From contig JALHUP010000085.1 of NCBI GenBank assembly GCA_022866585.1, forward strand, positions 1 to 11,315: a stretch of 11,315 nucleotides of DNA, given 5' to 3'. This stretch comes from Candidatus Zixiibacteriota bacterium (GTDB lineage: Bacteria; Zixibacteria; MSB-5A5; SM1-73). The notes beneath the pieces are model-generated. The model worked only from the letters and a program-made list of their open reading frames with translations. It was not told the DNA's origin and did not search any database. Below are positions 7,979-11,315 of this stretch, in pieces. The first letter of the stretch is position 1, and each line of letters opens with the position of its first letter. Made by a program: the position numbers and the translations under genes.

Positions 7979-8932
7979 TTACTCTGAATTGGTCAGCCTG
8001 ATCTGTTTTAATACCCTTTCTACCGCGGAATAAGGATCATCTTCCCCCCGAAAGACCCTCTCTGTAACTTCGTCCACATTGAATGAGTTCGAAATTTTTT
8101 CATCTACTAATTCTTTTACCTTGAGCTCGATTATTTTTTTCAGATCAATTTTTATTTGATTCTTTCTGTGTTGTTCTAAAATTCCGTTGTCTGTGAGAAA
8201 TTTTTTATGTTCAAAAATTTTGGCTAACAAAAGATCAATCCCCTTATTATTTATAGCCTCGGTGGAGACGATGGGGTATTCCCAGTCCCCTTTTTTTCGA
8301 CGAATATCCAAAATCATATCCAGTTCAGAGATCATTCTTTTCGCCCCCTCCCGGTCAGATTTATTGACCACAAAGATATCCGCAATCTCCATCAGTCCCG
8401 CTTTCATGGCTTGGATGGAGTCGCCTGACTCCGGGACGAAAACCACGATTGTGGTATCGCAAGCGTTGACCACATCTAACTCCACTTGTCCCACTCCGAC
8501 GGTTTCGATAAGTATAAAATCCTTGCCAAAAGCATCCATAACGACTGAGACCTCCTTGGTGGTGGTGGCTAACCCGCCGTATGAGCCACGGGTCGCCATA
8601 CTGCGAATAAAAACTTCCTCTTGGTTGGTCAAATCCTGCATTCTGATTCGATCCCCCAAAAGCGCTCCGCCGGTAAAGGGACTGGTGGGATCGACCGCAA
8701 TTATTCCTACTTTCTTCCTCTTTTCTTTAACCAAAAGTGAGGTGAGCCGGTCCACGATGGTGCTTTTCCCGGCTCCCGGAGGTCCAGTTAATCCTACCCG
8801 ATAAGCTTTACCAGACTTAGGATAAATCTGAGCAAGAAGTTTTCTATAGTCGGTGGATTGATTCTCCACATAGGAAATCAGCTTTGACAATGCTATCTTG
8901 TTACCCTGATAAAATCTTTCTAAGATGTTCAT
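7979..8932 (-). CDS. meaB: MeaB/ArgK-type P-loop GTPase, chaperone of B12-dependent mutases
   Basis: MeaB-family G proteins gate adenosylcobalamin loading and protect acyl-CoA mutases from inactivation in the cytoplasm. From ATG 8932 the protein has 317 residues, typical for the family. Motifs (numbered from this Met): Walker A GPPGAGKST (50-58); the switch region AVDPTSPFTGGALLGDRIRM (79-98); SMATRGSYGG (111-120); ILIETVGVGQVE (140-151), the Walker B/switch block; VVNKSD (188-193), the guanine-specificity motif; and a C-terminal dimerisation helix region. The frame stays open to a TTG at 8968, which would add 12 residues (MEYSPSGEPIND) encoded by a palindrome-rich stretch. I chose the ATG because homologues start at this helix (MNILERFYQGNKIALSKLI). 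The partner mutase is probably the one at 1119, now separated by kdp. The gene follows recJ by under 100 bases with no visible terminator. Confidence 0.95.
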   Translation of the reverse strand: MNILERFYQGNKIALSKLISYVENQSTDYRKLLAQIYPKSGKAYRVGLTGPPGAGKSTIVDRLTSLLVKEKRKKVGIIAVDPTSPFTGGALLGDRIRMQDLTNQEEVFIRSMATRGSYGGLATTTKEVSVVMDAFGKDFILIETVGVGQVELDVVNACDTTIVVFVPESGDSIQAMKAGLMEIADIFVVNKSDREGAKRMISELDMILDIRRKKGDWEYPIVSTEAINNKGIDLLLAKIFEHKKFLTDNGILEQHRKNQIKIDLKKIIELKVKELVDEKISNSFNVDEVTERVFRGEDDPYSAVERVLKQIRLTNSE

Positions 8933-8944
8933 ATCATTTATAGG

Positions 8945-8960
8945 TTCACCTGAAGGTGAA
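8945..8960. repeat. small hairpin TTCACC-tgaa-GGTGAA at the meaB 5' end
   Basis: A perfect 6-bp inverted repeat with a 4-base loop lies just upstream of the preferred meaB ATG, within the optional TTG-initiated extension. In the meaB mRNA it would sequester GGTGAA, the only purine-rich stretch near the ATG, and so may influence initiation. That effect is inference. Confidence 0.55.
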
Positions 8961-8984
8961 TACTCCAAATACCCCTTTAGGAGG

Positions 8985-9022
8985 AGTCCGTCGGGACGAA
9001 GTCAGGATGAATCCTTCGGACT
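8985..9022. repeat. copy A of the dimeric repeat, between recJ and meaB
   Basis: Two near-identical 11-base units in tandem, GTCGGGACGAA (8990-9000) and GTCAGGATGAA (9001-9011), followed by TCC. They are bounded by a short inverted repeat, AGTCCG (8985-8990) and CGGACT (9017-9022). It is a diverged version of the CCTCGGGATGAAT pairs found in recJ and rnpB, in the same orientation. Confidence 0.65.
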
Positions 9023-9028
9023 ATCAAA

Positions 9029-10804
9029 TCAATAGCCGGAGATTTTTAAGTCTTTAATTCTCAGTTGAATTTTATAAGTGTCATTCCAATAATTAGTCTC
9101 CACCACGTAAGCCAAATCAAGCTTTACCCCCTTCATGGAAAGGGGTTTTGCCATATCTCCAAAGCCAAAACCAATACAGTCGAAGACCGTGTTTCCCTTT
9201 CTCACTCGAAGCCGCAGATGATTGTTTCCCACCACATACGGTCCCCCCCAAACACTTAGATCTCGGGTCACAAAGATCGGTCTGGTATTTTGAGGACCGA
9301 ATGGAGCAAAAAGCTCCAAAAGCTTTATTAAGTTATTGTCAATTTGAGCAAGTTCCAGCTCAGAGTCTATAAACAACCTGGGGAGCAAATCATCCTCTCC
9401 TAATCTTTGGCCTGAAACCATTTTGAATTTTTCCCGAAAGGGATCAATATCTTTTGGCAAAATAGAAAGTCCGGCGGCATATTTGTGTCCGCCATATCTG
9501 ATCAGATACTGGTCGCATTCTCTCAAAGCTTCATACAGATGAAATCCGGGGATGCTTCTGGCAGAACCTTTTCCTTCATTCTCGTCGATAGCGATCATGA
9601 TGGTGGGACGATGGAATCTCTCTACTAAGCGGGAAGCGACGATCCCAATTACCCCCGGATGCCAACCGCAAGAGGCTAAGACGATGGCTTTGTCTTGTTT
9701 CAGATCGACGTTTTGTTCGATCAGCTCCAAAGCCTCCTTCAGGGTAGTCTCATCTATATTTTTTCTTCGCTGATTCTCCTGATCCAAAAGCTTGGCTAAC
9801 TCGAAGGCTTTGGCTTCGTCCTTGGTGGTGAAAAGTCTTATGGCTAGCTCGGCATCTCCCAGCCGGCCTACCGCATTTATTCGGGGAGCTAAGATAAAGA
9901 CCACCTGTCCGGTTCCTATTTCCCGACCTAAAATCCCGGAGACAAATATCAAAGATTTCAGACCGGGTTTGGTGGTTTTGGCTATCTGGTTCATCCCAAA
10001 TTTGGTTAAGATTCGGTTTTCTCCCACTAGGGGGACAATATCAGCGGCAGTCCCCAAAGCCACCAAGTCCAGATGATCCTCCAGCTCCGTTTTATCTTGT
10101 CCCAATCTTTGGTAGATGGCTTGGGCAAATTTGAAAGCTACCCCTACTCCGGAGAGTTCTCCCCCCGGATATTCACTTGCTTGGAGTGAGTCCCTCGGGA
10201 TGAATCCTCGGGATGAATCCGGCCGATCCACCTTCTGTTTGGTATTTATAATGGCGACCGCGTCAGGCAGAATTTCCTGAGGCTCATGGTGATCAGTTAT
10301 AATGGTGTCGATCCCCCTCTCTTTGGCAAATTTGACTTCATTAACTGCGGTGATCCCACAATCCACTGAGACGATAACTGTTACCCCTCTTTTTTCTGCC
10401 TCTATGATCCCCTCTTCAGACAAGCCATAGCCTTCGATTAACCGATTGGGCAAGTAGTAAGAAACCTCCGCACCCAACTTGTTTAAGACTAAAAACATCA
10501 AGGCGGCGGCGGTTATTCCGTCAACATCATAATCCCCAAAGACCATGATTTTTTCTTTTTCCCTCAAAGCCCGAATTATTCGGTCTACTCCTTTACCCAT
10601 ATCTTTTAAAAGATATGGATCGCATAAATCTTCTAAGCTGGGAGTTAAAAATTTTTCAGCCTTTTCTTTTGTATCCAGTCCCCGACTGGCTAATATCTTA
10701 GCTATAACAGAAGGCAAAGAGAGGAGAGAAGCGATACTTTCTATCTCTTGTTGATCGGGTTCAGGAATAAATTCCCATTTTAACTGCATTTGCAAAACCT
10801 TCAT
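9029..10804 (-). CDS. recJ: single-stranded-DNA-specific 5'-3' exonuclease RecJ
   Basis: RecJ degrades single-stranded DNA 5' to 3' in recombination and repair. It has 591 residues (E. coli 577). DHH-domain motifs: FGDYDVDGIT (89-98), VSVDCGIT (145-152), TDHHEP (170-175) and LGTAADIVPL (250-259); DHHA1 domain with RINAVGRLGD (308-317), WHPGVIGIVASRL (381-393), GSARSIPG (413-420) and GGHKYAAGLS (438-447); then a C-terminal OB-fold region to 591. All metal-binding Asp/His motifs are intact. Between TKQK and LSGVGVAFKF, where RecJ proteins normally have only a few residues, there is an extra segment, about 196-211 (DSSRGFIPRDSLQASE), encoded by a tandem DNA repeat. It leaves the frame open. The start is ATG 10804; a second ATG five codons on (MQLKWEF) has AAGG upstream and is equally likely. 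Confidence 0.96.
   Translation of the reverse strand: MKVLQMQLKWEFIPEPDQQEIESIASLLSLPSVIAKILASRGLDTKEKAEKFLTPSLEDLCDPYLLKDMGKGVDRIIRALREKEKIMVFGDYDVDGITAAALMFLVLNKLGAEVSYYLPNRLIEGYGLSEEGIIEAEKRGVTVIVSVDCGITAVNEVKFAKERGIDTIITDHHEPQEILPDAVAIINTKQKVDRPDSSRGFIPRDSLQASEYPGGELSGVGVAFKFAQAIYQRLGQDKTELEDHLDLVALGTAADIVPLVGENRILTKFGMNQIAKTTKPGLKSLIFVSGILGREIGTGQVVFILAPRINAVGRLGDAELAIRLFTTKDEAKAFELAKLLDQENQRRKNIDETTLKEALELIEQNVDLKQDKAIVLASCGWHPGVIGIVASRLVERFHRPTIMIAIDENEGKGSARSIPGFHLYEALRECDQYLIRYGGHKYAAGLSILPKDIDPFREKFKMVSGQRLGEDDLLPRLFIDSELELAQIDNNLIKLLELFAPFGPQNTRPIFVTRDLSVWGGPYVVGNNHLRLRVRKGNTVFDCIGFGFGDMAKPLSMKGVKLDLAYVVETNYWNDTYKIQLRIKDLKISGY
10193..10220. repeat. copy B: two perfect 13-base units inside recJ
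   Basis: CCTCGGGATGAAT occurs twice head to tail (10193-10205 and 10206-10218), followed by CC. Immediately before it is a hairpin TCACT (10173-10177) / AGTGA (10185-10189). On the coding strand the two units are read in different frames, giving DSSRG and FIPRD. Together with the hairpin they account for the extra RecJ residues near 196-211. Confidence 0.9.
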
Positions 10805-10839
10805 ACGAATTTCTTGCTCTTAGAAGGTATAAGCACGAA

Positions 10840-10868
10840 TTTATATCTTTAGATCAGACATGTCCGAA
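10840..10868 (-). promoter_or_regulatory. weak candidate promoter for recJ
   Basis: TATAAA (10845-10840; 5 of 6 to the -10 consensus) lies 17 bases after TTCGGA (10868-10863; 3 of 6 to the -35). It is in the 100-base gap between rnpB and recJ and would give a leader of about 30 bases. Otherwise this gap holds only the T-run after rnpB. Confidence 0.3.
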
Positions 10869-10935
10869 AGACTACGGAGCTATCCGATACTTTTTTAAAA
10901 AAATTGCCAAAGCAGAAAATAAGCCGAGTTCTGTT

Positions 10936-10952
10936 CCCCGCCAAAGGCGGGG
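10936..10952. repeat. GC hairpin of rnpB (P19 position), sequence recurs at window edge
   Basis: CCCCGCC / GGCGGGG pair perfectly around a 3-base loop. In the RNA this sits where helix P19 is expected, just before the P4 3' strand. The same ten bases, CCCCGCCAAA, end the window at 11306-11315, next to the P4 5' strand where P3 should be. The two helices may share one sequence. Confidence 0.65.
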
Positions 10953-11077
10953 TGATGATCATCAATCTGGGATGCCGATTGCTCGGCACCTCAAGCGACC
11001 TACCCGGAAGTTATCCTTCACCTTCGGTTCAGGACAAGTCCCTCTCCTAAAGGCTCGGGAGTGAAGCGGGCAGCTTC

Positions 11078-11108
11078 TCCCTCGGGATGAATCCCTCGGG
11101 ATTAATCC
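11078..11108. repeat. copy C: two 13-base units inside rnpB
   Basis: CCTCGGGATGAAT (11080-11092), one extra C, then CCTCGGGATTAAT (11094-11106, one change) and CC. A GAAGC/GCTTC hairpin (11063-11077) lies directly before it, as a hairpin does for copy B. It falls in the peripheral P15-P17 part of the RNase P RNA, outside the catalytic core. Confidence 0.9.
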
Positions 11109-11315
11109 TTCCTTATTCGGTCTTGCTCTCAAGTGGGGTTTGCCCAGCCCGATGTTACCACCGGACCGGGTGGTCTCTTACACCACCTTTTCACCCTTGC
11201 CCTTCGGCTACGCTTCAGGGCGGTATTTTTTCTGTGGCACTTTCCGTCCCTTGCGGGCCCTCGTGTTACGAGGCACTCTGCCCTGGAGAGCTCGGACTTT
11301 CCTTCCCCCGCCAAA

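Larger units (their letters stand above)
10905..11315 (-). ncRNA. rnpB: RNase P RNA, bacterial type A-like (5' end cut by window)
   Basis: Catalytic RNA that removes tRNA 5' leaders. On the minus strand the conserved core appears in order: GGAAGGAAAGTCCGAGCTC (P4 5' side, CR I, about 11305-11287), GGGCAGAGTGCC, AAGGGTGAAAAGG and GTAAGAGACCACC (P10-P12 area), GGTGGTAACATCGG with GGCAAACCCC (P13/P14), GAGCAAGACCGAATA, CGGGTAGGTCGCTTGAG, a P18 hairpin TGCCGAGCAATCGGCA, then the P4 3' side ACAGAACTCGGCTTAT. The 3' end is near 10905, followed by seven Ts (10903-10897). The 5' P1-P3 strands lie past the edge. The region between AAGGAAG and CTTCCGGGTAGG (P15-P17) is about twice as long as in E. coli and contains a tandem repeat copy. 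A short open frame on this strand here is not a gene. Confidence 0.95.

Noticed and set aside
10897..10919. Strong intrinsic terminator after rnpB
   Set aside because: A run of seven Ts follows, but the preceding hairpin (TGC/GCA around TTTG) is too weak to call by itself; it may work with helix P1, whose 5' strand is outside the window.
10190..11108. CRISPR array suggested by repeated 13-base units
   Set aside because: Each site has only two units with no spacers, and the sites fall inside recJ and rnpB.
11129..11314. 61-codon open frame on the minus strand at the right edge
   Set aside because: It lies wholly in the conserved core of rnpB, and the translation is low-complexity and resembles no protein.

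Overview
The window reads as bacterial chromosome. A bacterial-type RNase P RNA gene lies at the right edge, and all six recognisable protein genes lie on the minus strand, so transcription runs from high to low coordinates. The lineage cannot be named from the sequence. The genome has moderate GC, short intergenic gaps, a split (two-subunit style) B12-dependent acyl-CoA mutase and a full Kdp pump, and it carries many small palindromic or tandem repeats. Together these suggest an environmental bacterium outside the usual model groups; this is inference only.

Right to left: rnpB (about 11315-10905, 5' end cut by the window); recJ, single-strand DNA exonuclease (10804-9029); meaB, the G-protein chaperone of B12-dependent mutases (8932-7979); the potassium-uptake genes kdpA, kdpB, kdpC and a short kdpD (7799-1394), with gaps of 2 to 20 bases; a 274-base repeat-rich gap holding a likely promoter; and the N-terminal 373 codons of an acyl-CoA mutase large subunit (1119-1, 3' part outside).

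Functionally there are two themes. KdpA (K+ channel-like subunit), KdpB (P-type ATPase) and KdpC form the high-affinity K+ pump. KdpD here keeps its N-terminal sensory, membrane and GAF parts but has no histidine kinase domain, and no kdpE lies in the window. MeaB and the mutase normally act together, but here the kdp block separates them. The mutase has a mixed set of substrate-pocket residues (Tyr, but Gln in place of the carboxylate-binding Arg), so methylmalonyl-CoA may not be its substrate.

The most unusual signal is a short repeat of about 13 bases (CCTCGGGATGAAT). It occurs as a tandem pair in three places and always in the same orientation: between recJ and meaB, in frame inside recJ, and inside rnpB. 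This resembles the way small palindromic elements colonise genes and structured RNAs in other bacteria. I see no CRISPR array, transposase, prophage, tRNA or rRNA, and no obvious new multi-gene system.
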